In this document: in pieces, positions 46,585 to 55,845 of the stretch
Position numbering within the stretch: position 1 is the first letter of the stretch
Layout: every line of letters starts with the position of its first letter
NCBI RefSeq assembly: GCF_001412575.1
Contig: NZ_CP011834.1
Location: 310,001 to 374,000 of the forward strand
Direction: 5' to 3'
DNA: 64,000 nt
Origin: Limnohabitans sp. 103DPR2
Lineage (GTDB): Bacteria; Pseudomonadota; Gammaproteobacteria; Burkholderiales; Burkholderiaceae_C
Translations under genes and position numbers: made by a program
The notes under the pieces: model-generated
The model's database searches: none
The model's input: the letters and a program-made list of their open reading frames with translations, nothing else
Told to the model about the DNA's origin: nothing

Positions 46585-47139
46585 ATGGGTAATCGACTGA
46601 CACAAATCGCCACACGAACCGGCGATGAAGGCACCACAGGCTTGGGCAATAACCAGCGTGTGTCCAAAAACAGCTTGCGCGTGCATGCCATGGGCGATGT
46701 CGATGAATTGAACTCCCACATTGGACTGCTCTTGTGCGAGACCATGCCCGATGATGTCCGTACCCTGTTGGTCGAGGTGCAGCATCAGTTGTTCAATTTG
46801 GGTGGCGAGTTGTCCATCCCTGGATTTGAGTTACTGAAAGCAGAAGCGGTGGTGGTCTTGGACGAGGCACTTGAAAAATACAACGCCCAGTTGCCCAAGC
46901 TTGAAGAATTTATTTTGCCGGCGGGGAACCGAGCCGCTTCTCAGGCACACATTTGCAGAACGGTCGCCAGACGTGCAGAGCGCGCTACCGTGGCATTGGG
47001 CAATGAAGAGGCTTTGAACGACGCGCCGCGCCAATACCTCAACAGGCTGTCGGATTTGATGTTTGTTTTGTCGCGGGTCTTGAACCGAATGGATGGTGGC
47101 AGCGACGTGTATTGGCAAAGCGAGCGCATGAAAAAATAA
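46585..47139 (+). CDS. Cob(I)alamin adenosyltransferase, PduO type
   Basis: 184 residues from the ATG at 46585 (MGNRLTQIATRTGDEGTTGL) with AGGGGAAA upstream. ATP-binding motif TRTGDEGTTGLGNNQRVSKN, VDELNSHIGLLL and the RRAERATVAL / DAPRQYLNRLSDLMFVLSR segments are diagnostic. It makes adenosylcobalamin from cob(I)alamin and ATP. No cobalamin riboswitch was seen upstream. Confidence 0.95.
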   Translation: MGNRLTQIATRTGDEGTTGLGNNQRVSKNSLRVHAMGDVDELNSHIGLLLCETMPDDVRTLLVEVQHQLFNLGGELSIPGFELLKAEAVVVLDEALEKYNAQLPKLEEFILPAGNRAASQAHICRTVARRAERATVALGNEEALNDAPRQYLNRLSDLMFVLSRVLNRMDGGSDVYWQSERMKK

Positions 47140-47155
47140 GCGCAGTCACAAAAGC

Positions 47156-47201
47156 TGCTGTCACCTACGCGCAAACATTCGGGCTTTTCAGGGTGACAGC
47201 A
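47156..47201. repeat. 10-bp inverted repeat between the adenosyltransferase and aacS genes
   Basis: Perfect arms TGCTGTCACC (47156-47165) and GGTGACAGCA (47192-47201) around a 26-base loop, ending 26 bp upstream of the aacS ATG. No T tract follows, so it is more likely an operator or leader hairpin for aacS than a terminator. Confidence 0.5.
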
Positions 47202-47227
47202 AGCCAGACGCAAGATAGGCTTGCAAC

Positions 47228-49423
47228 ATGAACGCTAGCATCCAGTCCACGCCTTATTTGGCTTCGGCCGCCGACTTGCCCAAAGTGGCGCCCCAAGCAC
47301 CGTTTCCGTTGGTCCCGCAAATTCGCCTGTACCAAAACTGGCTCCAACAAAACCGCGGCATCGTTTTTGATCAGTACCCAGATTTGTGGCGCTGGTCCAT
47401 CACCGACCTCGATGCATTTTGGCAAAGCATTTGGGATTACTTTGCCATGCAATCCCCCACACCGCATACCGCTGTCTTGGCCAAGAATGCCATGCCCGGT
47501 GCAGTGTGGTTTCCTGGCGCTCACGTCAATTACGCTAGCCAAGTATTGAGGCACGTGGACGCTGCGCATGCGGCAGGTTTTCCGGCCTTGATTGCGCAAA
47601 ACGAAAAGGGACAACATCAAGAAATTTCTTGGCCTGAACTCCGGCGTCAAGTGGCCTCGATGGCCCTTCATTTGAAGGCGCATGGGGTGCAGCCTGGCGA
47701 TCGCGTGGCAGCGTACTTGCCCAATATTCCAGAAGCCATCGTTGCATTTTTGGCCACCGTCAGTGTGGGCGGTGTATGGAGCATTTGCGCGCCAGACATG
47801 GGTACCTTGGCGGTCTTGGACCGGTTCAAACAGATCGAACCCAAAGTGCTGATTGCTTGCGATGGCGTCTCGTATGGCGCCAAAGACTACGACCGCATGA
47901 CAGTGGTGCAAGAGCTCAAAGATGCATTGCCCTCCGTGCAACATGTGATCGTGCACGACAATTTAGGCGTGGTCGATTTAGCGAGCAATGAAGTGGCTGC
48001 AGCCACGCGCTTTTCTCAAACAACGACCAAGCACGGCGCCGATGTCGATGCCTTTGAACCGATGGCCTTGCCGTTTGAGCATCCCTTGTGGATTGTTTAT
48101 TCCAGTGGCACCACCGGATTGCCCAAGCCCATTGTGCATGGTCATGGCGGCACTGTGATCGTGGCCTTGGCACTCAAAATTTTGCACAACGATGTGGGTT
48201 GCAGCTATCACCCCAACAGCTGGGGTGAGCGCTTTCATTGGTACAGCTCAACGGGTTGGGTGATGTGGAATGCGCAGGTGGGTGGCTTGTTGAATGGCAC
48301 CACCTGTGTCATTTACGATGGCAATCCTGGTGGGAGCAAAGACAATCCCGATTGGAGTACCTTGTGGCGATTTGCTGCAGAGAACAAAGTGACCTACTTT
48401 GGCGCAGGCGCAGCATTTTTTGCCAATTGCCAAAAGGCAAATTTAGATCTGACGCAATGCGGTGACCTGTCCCGCATCAGAGCTTTGGGTACCACCGGTT
48501 CCCCTTTGTCTGCTGATACGCAAAACTGGGGCACACAACAATTCAAACGCATCCAAGCGCAGCATGCCCAAGCGCCTCATTTGCATCGCGAAACAGATGG
48601 CGATATCTGGTGGTGCAACATTTCGGGCGGCACCGATTTTTGCGGTGCGTTCATTGGTGGCAACCGCGAACTGCCGCAAGAGGCGGGCGTGATGCAATGC
48701 CGTTTGCTCGGTTGCGCAGTTGAAGCGTGGAACGAAGCGGGCGATCCCGTGCACGGTGAGGTGGGCGAGTTGGTGTGCGCGCAACCCATTCCTTCCATGC
48801 CTTTGTATTTGTGGAACGATCCCCACAACGCGCGCTACCTGGCCAGTTATTTCGAAATGTATCCCGCAGGCCATGGGCGCAAACCTGGCGGTGGTGATGC
48901 GCCGGTTGAGTATGGTGGTGTCTGGCGCCACGGCGATTGGTTGCGCATTGGCGCAGCCGATCAAGGTCAGAACGGCGGCGAAGGCTGTGTGATTTTTGGT
49001 CGCAGCGATGCCACCATCAATCGCCATGGTTTGCGCATGGGCACCAGCGAACTCTACAGTGCCGTCGAAGCATTGCCTGAAGTGATCGACAGCATGGTGG
49101 TTGATTTGGAATATTTAGGTCGCGAAAGCTACATGCCTTTGTTTGTGGTGTTGCGTCCCGGTTTGCAATTGACGCAAGACATGAAAAACAGTTTGAACAA
49201 CGCGATCAAAACGGCTTTGAGTCCGCGCTTTGTGCCCAATGAAATTTTTCAAGTAGCAGAAATTCCGCGCACCCTCTCGGGTAAGAAACAAGAGCTGCCC
49301 ATCAAGAAACTAATGCTGGGTCAGCCCTTGGAAAAAGTGGTGAACAAAGATGCCATGGCCAATCCCGCATGCTTAGATTGGTATGTGGCATTGGCCAAAC
49401 AACATTTGGCAAAGACGGCATGA
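47228..49423 (+). CDS. aacS: Acetoacetate-CoA ligase (acetoacetyl-CoA synthetase)
   Basis: 731 residues. An ANL-superfamily acyl-CoA ligase: AMP-binding motif VYSSGTTGLPKPIVHGHGG, GERFHWYSSTGWVMWN, the hinge region GRSDATINRHGLRMGTSELY and the C-terminal lysine in RTLSGKKQELPIKKLMLG. The ACS-type N-terminal domain LWRWSITDLDAFWQSIWDYF is present. Activates acetoacetate for use from ketone bodies or polyhydroxybutyrate turnover. Confidence 0.94.
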   Translation: MNASIQSTPYLASAADLPKVAPQAPFPLVPQIRLYQNWLQQNRGIVFDQYPDLWRWSITDLDAFWQSIWDYFAMQSPTPHTAVLAKNAMPGAVWFPGAHVNYASQVLRHVDAAHAAGFPALIAQNEKGQHQEISWPELRRQVASMALHLKAHGVQPGDRVAAYLPNIPEAIVAFLATVSVGGVWSICAPDMGTLAVLDRFKQIEPKVLIACDGVSYGAKDYDRMTVVQELKDALPSVQHVIVHDNLGVVDLASNEVAAATRFSQTTTKHGADVDAFEPMALPFEHPLWIVYSSGTTGLPKPIVHGHGGTVIVALALKILHNDVGCSYHPNSWGERFHWYSSTGWVMWNAQVGGLLNGTTCVIYDGNPGGSKDNPDWSTLWRFAAENKVTYFGAGAAFFANCQKANLDLTQCGDLSRIRALGTTGSPLSADTQNWGTQQFKRIQAQHAQAPHLHRETDGDIWWCNISGGTDFCGAFIGGNRELPQEAGVMQCRLLGCAVEAWNEAGDPVHGEVGELVCAQPIPSMPLYLWNDPHNARYLASYFEMYPAGHGRKPGGGDAPVEYGGVWRHGDWLRIGAADQGQNGGEGCVIFGRSDATINRHGLRMGTSELYSAVEALPEVIDSMVVDLEYLGRESYMPLFVVLRPGLQLTQDMKNSLNNAIKTALSPRFVPNEIFQVAEIPRTLSGKKQELPIKKLMLGQPLEKVVNKDAMANPACLDWYVALAKQHLAKTA

Positions 49424-49453
49424 AAAAAGCCAGTGTGAGAACACACTGGCTTT
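49423..49453 (-). terminator. Terminator downstream of dapD, shared with aacS end
   Basis: 12-bp stem AAAGCCAGTGTG / CACACTGGCTTT (49426-49437 and 49442-49453), AGAA loop. The T-run follows on the minus strand (from the A6 at 49423-49428), so it is oriented to end dapD transcription; it may also stop aacS read-through. Confidence 0.8.
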
Positions 49454-49491
49454 GAGCGACATTGAACTGCGCATGAAGCGCAAATTCATAT

Positions 49492-50475
49492 TCAGTTTTT
49501 GTGCAAGTCGGCGTTCAAGCTGCCCCAGCTCTCAGTGCGGGGAATTACTTGCACCGCACCTGTTTGTGAATCGCGGCGGAACAAGATGCCGTTGCGACCC
49601 GACAATTCACGCGCTTTGACCACGCTGCCATCGGGCATCTTCACACGTGTGCCGCCGGTCACATAGCAACCCGCTTCCACCACGCAATCGTCGCCCAATG
49701 AAATGCCAATGCCAGAGTTGGCGCCCAACAAGCAACGCTTGCCAACAGAGATCACTTCTTTGCCGCCACCCGACAAGGTGCCCATGATGGAGGCGCCGCC
49801 GCCCACGTCACTTTGATCGTCCACCAACACGCCTGCACTGATGCGGCCTTCCACCATGGAAGCGCCCAAAGTGCCTGCGTTGAAGTTGCAGAAACCTTCG
49901 TGCATGACGGTCGTGCCAGAGGCCAAATGCGCACCCAAGCGCACGCGGTCCACATTGGCGATGCGAACACCGGAGGGCACCACGTAGTCGGTCATGTAGG
50001 GAAACTTGTCCACAGCCTTGACGTCAAACACCACGCGGGCTGCGCGAGCGCGCAAACGAGCGTCTTGCAACTGGTCCAGTGGGCAAGGGCCCATGGAGGT
50101 CCAGGCCACATTGGCCAACAGACCAAAGATGCCGGTGACATTGGCTTGGTGTGGCTTGACCAAGCGGTGGCTGAGCAAATGCAAACGCAAAAACACATCG
50201 TGTGTGTCTTTGGGTGGCTCGGCCAATGTGGAAATGCTGGTTTTAACAGCGACCACGTTCACGCCGCGCAACTCGCAAGTGCCCAGTGCTTTGATGAAGG
50301 ACTCGCCCAAGTGCGTGCGCACATCAGCATCGCTCAACACGTGGCTGCCGTTTTCTTTGACGCCTTCAGCCAACTGAGGTGCTGGATACCAAGTGTCCAA
50401 CACAGTGCCGTCTTTGGCCAATGTGGCCAAGCCATAAGCAATGGCGCCGCTTTGAATCATGGGTGGGGTTTGCAT
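49492..50475 (-). CDS. dapD: Tetrahydrodipicolinate N-succinyltransferase, long form
   Basis: 327 residues. An N-terminal domain (about 1-150, with KDTHDVFLRLHLLSHRLVKP) precedes a left-handed beta-helix of hexapeptide repeats (GVRIANVDRVRLGAHLASGT; HEGFCNFNAGTLGASMVEGR; SVGKRCLLGANSGIGISLGD). This matches the longer Pseudomonas/actinobacterial DapD, not the 273-residue E. coli type. It succinylates tetrahydrodipicolinate in lysine and diaminopimelate synthesis. Confidence 0.9.
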   Translation of the reverse strand: MQTPPMIQSGAIAYGLATLAKDGTVLDTWYPAPQLAEGVKENGSHVLSDADVRTHLGESFIKALGTCELRGVNVVAVKTSISTLAEPPKDTHDVFLRLHLLSHRLVKPHQANVTGIFGLLANVAWTSMGPCPLDQLQDARLRARAARVVFDVKAVDKFPYMTDYVVPSGVRIANVDRVRLGAHLASGTTVMHEGFCNFNAGTLGASMVEGRISAGVLVDDQSDVGGGASIMGTLSGGGKEVISVGKRCLLGANSGIGISLGDDCVVEAGCYVTGGTRVKMPDGSVVKARELSGRNGILFRRDSQTGAVQVIPRTESWGSLNADLHKN

Positions 50476-50561
50476 GGGTGTACTCCGCGAAATGTCACGA
50501 TCCTGTCGTGCGTTATGAAAATCAAAACCGAGATTATCGGGCTTTGTGGAAGGGTTTGTTT

Positions 50562-51644
50562 TTATTCAAGTTCAGCCAAGGCAATGCGGCCTTGTTGAAG
50601 CCATTGATCTTGTGTGTTTTTAAAGCCCCATTGAATTTGCCTTTGTTGCCAGTCCAATTCGATCATTGCAAAATGGTTTTGTGTCACCAATTCGCCCAAG
50701 CGATTGGGGCCGGCCTCCTTTGCGGTCTGCCATGCATGCGTCATGCCGCTGGAAGTGAACTCGTAAAGGGGGTACAAGTCGGCCGACGGGCTTTTATAGA
50801 CAGCGCCAATGTGGCGATCGCCTGACAACAAAACCACGCCTTTGGCACCTGTGCGCCGAATCACTTGGCGCAGTTTTTCTTGCTCTAAGGGCAAATTGTG
50901 CCAACCTTCCCAGCCATGACCTTCCACCACCACCTGCACGCCAGAGACAATGAGGCGAAGGTCTGCAGGCGTTTGCAGTTGCGCCGTCAACCATTGCCAC
51001 TGGACCTCTCCCAGCATGGTTTTGGCAGGGTCCGCATCGGGCACATAGCGTTCTTTGCCAGGCGCATCGCGTTGGTCTGTTCTGCGCAGTGCAGATCGAA
51101 ATGAGCGCGTGTCCAGCAAGATGACCTGAACGCGCTGTCCTGCGTTGCCAAAGCTCACGGCATGGTAGAGACCTTCTCGTGAACGGCGTGGGTCGTTGGC
51201 GGGCAAGCGCCAAAAGTCAAGGAAGGCTTTTTTGGATGCTTCTTTGTGTTGAAACTCTGCGCCGCCATCGTTCAGACCCATGTCGTTGTCATCCCAGATG
51301 GCCATATGGGGAATGGTTTTGCGGAGTTGCGCAAAACCAGGCTGCGCCGCTTGGGTGGCATAAGCCTGCTCGAGATTGGCCAACAGCCATGGTTGGCTGT
51401 CTGCATAGACGGTGTCGCCTCCAAAAATGAACAGATCGGGACGATTGGCCAGAACAGCTTGCCATATGGGCTGCTCTTTGTTTTGGTTGATGCACGAACC
51501 AAATGCAATTTTTTGGATGTGCGTTGGCCAAGCAGGTGTCGTTCCAGATGTCTCCACCAAAGCTTTGTTGTTGCTGGCGCATGCGCCAAGGCCAGACAGC
51601 AGCGTGCTGTAGAGGGTGGTCTGGAGCAGTTGACGACGGTCCAT
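50562..51644 (-). CDS. PhoD-like metallophosphatase, predicted Tat lipoprotein
   Basis: 360 residues. The start MDRRQLLQTTLYSTLLSGLG has an arginine pair and leads to a lipobox-like LGAC near residue 22. PhoD-family metal-binding motifs: FGSCINQNKEQPIW, FIFGGDTVYAD, WDDNDMGLNDGG and LLSGDRHIGAVYK. Probably a periplasmic phosphodiesterase or phosphatase. Divergent from a TetR gene. Confidence 0.9.
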   Translation of the reverse strand: MDRRQLLQTTLYSTLLSGLGACASNNKALVETSGTTPAWPTHIQKIAFGSCINQNKEQPIWQAVLANRPDLFIFGGDTVYADSQPWLLANLEQAYATQAAQPGFAQLRKTIPHMAIWDDNDMGLNDGGAEFQHKEASKKAFLDFWRLPANDPRRSREGLYHAVSFGNAGQRVQVILLDTRSFRSALRRTDQRDAPGKERYVPDADPAKTMLGEVQWQWLTAQLQTPADLRLIVSGVQVVVEGHGWEGWHNLPLEQEKLRQVIRRTGAKGVVLLSGDRHIGAVYKSPSADLYPLYEFTSSGMTHAWQTAKEAGPNRLGELVTQNHFAMIELDWQQRQIQWGFKNTQDQWLQQGRIALAELE

Positions 51645-51741
51645 GAGGGTCTTGTTCCTTGGCAGTATTGAAAATGTATACGCTCTGGATATTTTATGAC
51701 TGTTCAGTTCAATTTTGAGTTTCCCTCGCTAAAATGCCCGC

Positions 51742-52389
51742 ATGAACACCGCAGCCGCGCCACTTAAAAAGTCATTCAAAGCCCAGATGCTCGAAGCACG
51801 TGAGCAAGCCATCACGGCTTCCGTCAACCGCTTGTTGTCGGAAAAAGGCTTTGATGCCATGACGGTGGACGAGGTCGCTGCCGAAGTGGGCATTGCCAAG
51901 GCCAGCCTGTACAAACACTTCAACAGCAAAGAAGAATTGGCTTGCGCGGCCATGGTTCAAGCGATGCAGAAGGCCGAGGCATTTTTGTTGGACTTGAACC
52001 AAACCGAAGAACAGGGACCTACAAGCTGTGTGTCCATGAACAAACTCATGGCGACGGCGCGTTGGGTTTTGCAGTTGAAATTGGCCGGTGAAATGCCAAG
52101 CTTGCCTAGCCAAAACTCTACCTTGCGCGCCAGTTTGATGGGCAGCAAGCCTTACATGGATGGCTTGATGAAGGTCAGCGACTTGTTGGGTGCATGGATT
52201 TTGCAAGCGCAAAAAGAAGGCTTCATTAATCAGGCATTACCGCCTTTGGCCGTGCTTTACACACTGTATGCCAGGGCCTGTGATCCGGTGGTGGAGTTTT
52301 TGAAGATGAGTGAACTGCACACCGATGAGGAAATCATCGACATCATCATGACCACTTGTTTTGCTGGCTTGAGTGCACGGGCCAATTAA
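51742..52389 (+). CDS. TetR/AcrR-family transcriptional regulator
   Basis: 215 residues. N-terminal HTH typical of the family: ITASVNRLLSEKGFDAMTVD, EVAAEVGIAKASLYKHFNSK, EELACAAM; ligand-binding C-terminal half not recognised. Divergent from the PhoD-like gene with a 97-bp shared promoter region that contains a short ACTGTTCAGT dyad; it may regulate that gene or itself. Confidence 0.9.
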   Translation: MNTAAAPLKKSFKAQMLEAREQAITASVNRLLSEKGFDAMTVDEVAAEVGIAKASLYKHFNSKEELACAAMVQAMQKAEAFLLDLNQTEEQGPTSCVSMNKLMATARWVLQLKLAGEMPSLPSQNSTLRASLMGSKPYMDGLMKVSDLLGAWILQAQKEGFINQALPPLAVLYTLYARACDPVVEFLKMSELHTDEEIIDIIMTTCFAGLSARAN

Positions 52390-52418
52390 GCCCTAGTCAT
52401 CCAAAGTCACCCACAGTT

Positions 52419-53249
52419 TCAAGCATCAACGCGCCAAATTTTGCGCGCTTCAAATGCCAGTTGTTCATTCTTGCGTGCATAGCCCAAAGGGTTGGCCACC
52501 ACTCGGCAACCCGCGTGCACATAGTCATGTGCGCAATGCAAATGACCATGCAACCACAGATTGGCTTTGGGCAACAAGTGGTCCAGCGCGTTGCAAAAGC
52601 CTGCGGTACCGGGCGTTAAACCGTAACGGGGGTCGGCACTTTTCAAGCTGGGTGCGAAGTGTGTCACGACCACTGTCACGCCTTCAAAGGGCTCTGACAA
52701 TGCATGGGTTAGCCAAGCTTGATCGGCCTTCGCTTGAGCTCTGACTGCATCCGATAAAAACGGTTTTCCGTCAAGTGTGGTACCGGTTTTGCGCAAATAA
52801 AAATCGGCGGCACGCTCTGCTTTTTCGCGGGCTTTGAGTTGTTGCGTGAGCGGCCCTTGCTGGGGCACCAAGGCTTCAAAATCACTCCACAAAGTGCAGC
52901 CGATCAAGCGCACACCGTTCATCACCTTCACACGCCGATGCAACCATGTGATTTGCAAACGCTCACAGGTCTCTTGCAATCGTGTGTGTGCTTCTTCAAA
53001 GGGCATGCCATCGTATTCGTGATTGCCAGGCACAAAGAAAACGGGTACTGGCCATGCGGCCAAATCTGCCCGAGGTGAAAACCGAGCCAGACCAAAATTG
53101 TGGTCATCTTGAGTGACCAGCATGGAGCCTTCTTGATAGGAACCAATGTCACCAGCCAAAATCAACACGTCTGCACCCGGTGCAAATTCGGGCACAAAAT
53201 GTGGGTGAGTTTCCAGATGGAGGTCTGACAGCAATTGAATGTTCATCAT
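52419..53249 (-). CDS. Calcineurin-like metallophosphoesterase
   Basis: 276 residues from the ATG at 53249, which overlaps the LysR gene stop (ATGATGA); the frame upstream is not conserved-looking. Motifs in order: LLSDLHLETH, LILAGDIGSY, FVPGNHEYDG, VVVTHFAPSLKS, WLHGHLHCAHDY. A generic phosphoesterase with two metal sites; substrate unknown. Confidence 0.9.
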   Translation of the reverse strand: MMNIQLLSDLHLETHPHFVPEFAPGADVLILAGDIGSYQEGSMLVTQDDHNFGLARFSPRADLAAWPVPVFFVPGNHEYDGMPFEEAHTRLQETCERLQITWLHRRVKVMNGVRLIGCTLWSDFEALVPQQGPLTQQLKAREKAERAADFYLRKTGTTLDGKPFLSDAVRAQAKADQAWLTHALSEPFEGVTVVVTHFAPSLKSADPRYGLTPGTAGFCNALDHLLPKANLWLHGHLHCAHDYVHAGCRVVANPLGYARKNEQLAFEARKIWRVDA

Positions 53250-54220
53250 CTGCCCTGAGCTTTGAAGACATCGTGCGCAATGTTGATCAGCACATCGCGC
53301 AACCACACATGGTCACTTTGTGCATGTTTGCGGCGATGCCACAAAGCGTCCACGTGCAAAGTCGGAACCTTGAATGGCAAATTGCACAAATAAAACTCTT
53401 TTGAAATGCCTGTGGTGGGCACAAAGTGACGCGGCAACACGGTTAGCAAATCGGAGTTCACCACCACGCGTCCAGCGGTGAAAAATTGATTCACGGTCAT
53501 CACCACACGCCGTTGTTTGCCAATCGATGCCAAAGCTTCGTCAATGAAGCCATACGGCCGACCCGAAAAGCTCACAAGCAAATGGCGCGCATTGCAAAAA
53601 TCTTCCAGCGTGATTTCCTTCTTCGCCAGTGGATGGTCTTTGCGCATCACACACACATATTCGCCGTCGTACAAGCGGTGATGTTCAAAGGCGGTGGCTT
53701 CACCGATTTGCGCGCGGGCGGTCAAGTCGGCCAAGACAGCTGGAAAATAACCCAAGGCCAAGTCCACCACACCGTTTTCTAACAAGCCCCTGGGGTCGCG
53801 CGTGGTGAGCGGCAAAACGCGCACCGAAATGTTGGGCGCGTGATGTTCAAGCTCTTGTGCAAGGCCGCCCATCAATTCAGCCGCGGTGGCATCGGCCATG
53901 GCCAACACAAACGAGTTGCGCGCTTGGCTAGGCACAAACTGCTGTGGCACCAAGGCAGATTGGAGTTGGTCCAGTGCCTCTCGCACGCTAGGCCACAAAG
54001 TCAAGGCAAAAGGCGTTGGCGTAATGCCTTGGCCATCACGGCGAACCAAATCATCGCCCAGGGTTTCACGCAAGCGGCGCAAGGCATTGCTGACCGCGGG
54101 TTGCGTGATGGACAGGTTGCGCGCCGCTTTGGTCAAGCTGCGCTCCGCCATCACCTCGTCAAAGACCCGAAGCAGGTTCAGATCCAGGGTGCGGAAGTTG
54201 GTTTGTATGGCTTCAATCAT
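53246..54220 (-). CDS. LysR-family transcriptional regulator
   Basis: 324 residues. N-terminal winged HTH: LNLLRVFDEVMAERSLTKAA, RNLSITQPAVSNALRRLRET; the co-inducer domain follows. Similar to the regulators of aromatic or aliphatic acid genes, but the target is not evident. The leader has ATCATT-N9-AATGAT at 54216-54236 over the start codon and another ATCAT at 54241, possible autoregulatory sites. Divergent from the small membrane protein gene. Confidence 0.92.
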   Translation of the reverse strand: MIEAIQTNFRTLDLNLLRVFDEVMAERSLTKAARNLSITQPAVSNALRRLRETLGDDLVRRDGQGITPTPFALTLWPSVREALDQLQSALVPQQFVPSQARNSFVLAMADATAAELMGGLAQELEHHAPNISVRVLPLTTRDPRGLLENGVVDLALGYFPAVLADLTARAQIGEATAFEHHRLYDGEYVCVMRKDHPLAKKEITLEDFCNARHLLVSFSGRPYGFIDEALASIGKQRRVVMTVNQFFTAGRVVVNSDLLTVLPRHFVPTTGISKEFYLCNLPFKVPTLHVDALWHRRKHAQSDHVWLRDVLINIAHDVFKAQGR

Positions 54221-54366
54221 TTCCGTTGTGAATGATAGGCATCATGAATATAAAGTTGAACAATATCAGAGTAAACCCTATGATTCAATCATTGATCGGG
54301 CAAATGATGCGTTTTTGCATCAACCCCAGATCAGCAAAGCATTCAATCTCGCAAAGAGGAAACGTC

Positions 54367-54861
54367 ATGAACCACAATTTTGTTCACTTAGAGTACCCCC
54401 TGACCCACCCCGGTGTTGACCGAGCTGAAAAAGTTGTCAACAACTTCAAGCGCTTGAGCGACACCTTCAGCCCCACACGCACTTTGGCCATCATGCTGTT
54501 GGCTGCTGTTCTGGCGGCATTCGTTGTGGTGGCCGATCAGATGATTGACACATGGGCCGAAGGTCACTTGTTGGCCGCATGGGTTGCACTGTGGGCTGTG
54601 GTGTTTGCGGCAGTGGGTTTGTTCGCTGGCGTTTCCAAGTCAGTGGCCATTCAGTTGAAAACTGGCTTGGACCGTTGGGCGGCCAGCGCTGCACAACGTC
54701 GCTCTGATGAGCGTCTGTGGGCCATTGCACAAACGGATGCTCGCTTGATGTCGGAGTTGCAAATTGCCACGTCGCGCAGCGATGAGGAAACTCTGTTGGG
54801 CGAGAACAGCACACAACGCCGAGTAGCCCGTTTGTTGAACCAACGCCAGTACTACATCTGA
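54367..54861 (+). CDS. Uncharacterised two-helix membrane protein
   Basis: 164 residues from the ATG at 54367, with GAGGAAA six bases upstream. Two hydrophobic helices (about 38-57 and 69-92) with an acidic loop (DQMIDTWAEGHLLAAW) between, and a charged C-terminal half (LDRWAASAAQRRSDERLWAI; ARLMSELQIATSRSD). Family not recognised by me. Divergent from the LysR gene and closed by a clean terminator. Confidence 0.7.
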   Translation: MNHNFVHLEYPLTHPGVDRAEKVVNNFKRLSDTFSPTRTLAIMLLAAVLAAFVVVADQMIDTWAEGHLLAAWVALWAVVFAAVGLFAGVSKSVAIQLKTGLDRWAASAAQRRSDERLWAIAQTDARLMSELQIATSRSDEETLLGENSTQRRVARLLNQRQYYI

Positions 54862-54904
54862 TCCTGTGTTGGCGTTCAGCCTGGCTGGACGTCAATGATC
54901 CATG

Positions 54905-54926
54905 CCTCCTTCGGGAGGTTTTTTTT
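54905..54926 (+). terminator. Terminator with UUCG tetraloop
   Basis: Stem CCTCC / GGAGG with TTCG loop followed by eight T, 44 bp after the membrane-protein gene. Confidence 0.85.
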
Positions 54927-54943
54927 CGCCTGCTCAGGACGCA

Positions 54944-55810
54944 TCACTGCGTCACCGATTTTTGCGAAGCCAAGTAGATGCCAGGCAAGATCATGGCAGC
55001 CCCCATGGCATGGTGCCAACCCAAGGTCTCACCCAAGAACAGCCAAGCGACCAAACTGCCATACAAAGGGCCCATGTACAGGCTGGCCGCGACGCGACTG
55101 GCGCCTAAGGTTTTTTGACAAAAACCATAAGCCCAGTAAGCACCCACTCCGGGGAAAAGCGCTGCGGTGATGACAAGTAGGCTGGCCGTCCAACTCCAAT
55201 CGGCATGAGGTGTGGTTACCCATTCCGTTAAAGCAAAGGGCAACAGAACCAAGCTGCCACCCATGCAAGTGGCAGCCAATCGTGCTGTGGAACTCAAGGG
55301 GCTTGCCCATTTTTTCAGCAGCAAAGCATAAGCAGCCCACGACACCATGGCCATCACAATCAGGCCATCGCCCAGTACCCAGACCACTTGCGACAGGGCC
55401 GTCCACTGGCCTTTGACGACCACATGCAAGACGCCCAACAAGGCCAGCACCACACCGAAGCCTTGACGCCAAGAGAAGCTTTCTTTGAGGCCCACCACAG
55501 CGCCAAGTGTGATCAAGACAGGAGATGCGGCATAGATCAAGGCAATGTTGATGGCCGTGGTGGTTTCAGCCGCCCAATAAACCCAAGCACCACAAATGAG
55601 CATGCCCAATGTGCCCAGCGCCAAATATTGAGGCCAAACTTTGGTGGTGTGATGGCGCTCCCGCCAAAGCTCGTTGCGCGAGATGGCGGCCAGGATGAGC
55701 CCCGCCAAGAACCATCGGCCCAGTGCGAGCACGTGGGGGCTGATGATGCCTGGCGCAGTTCTGGCGACCACGTAGTTCACCGACCACATGGCCGGTGTGA
55801 ACCACAACAA
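54944..55810 (-). CDS. EamA-family (DMT) transporter
   Basis: 288 residues from a TTG at 55810; ten transmembrane helices with two EamA repeats. The frame is open upstream and the N-terminus of the family usually has about 12 more residues (here AASRLKLAQAL), which would need a CTG start at 55849 overlapping the pckG stop (CTGA). Solute unknown. Confidence 0.85.
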   Translation of the reverse strand: MLWFTPAMWSVNYVVARTAPGIISPHVLALGRWFLAGLILAAISRNELWRERHHTTKVWPQYLALGTLGMLICGAWVYWAAETTTAINIALIYAASPVLITLGAVVGLKESFSWRQGFGVVLALLGVLHVVVKGQWTALSQVVWVLGDGLIVMAMVSWAAYALLLKKWASPLSSTARLAATCMGGSLVLLPFALTEWVTTPHADWSWTASLLVITAALFPGVGAYWAYGFCQKTLGASRVAASLYMGPLYGSLVAWLFLGETLGWHHAMGAAMILPGIYLASQKSVTQ

Positions 55811-55845
55811 AGCTTGCGCCAGTTTGAGGCGCGAGGCAGCGTTTG

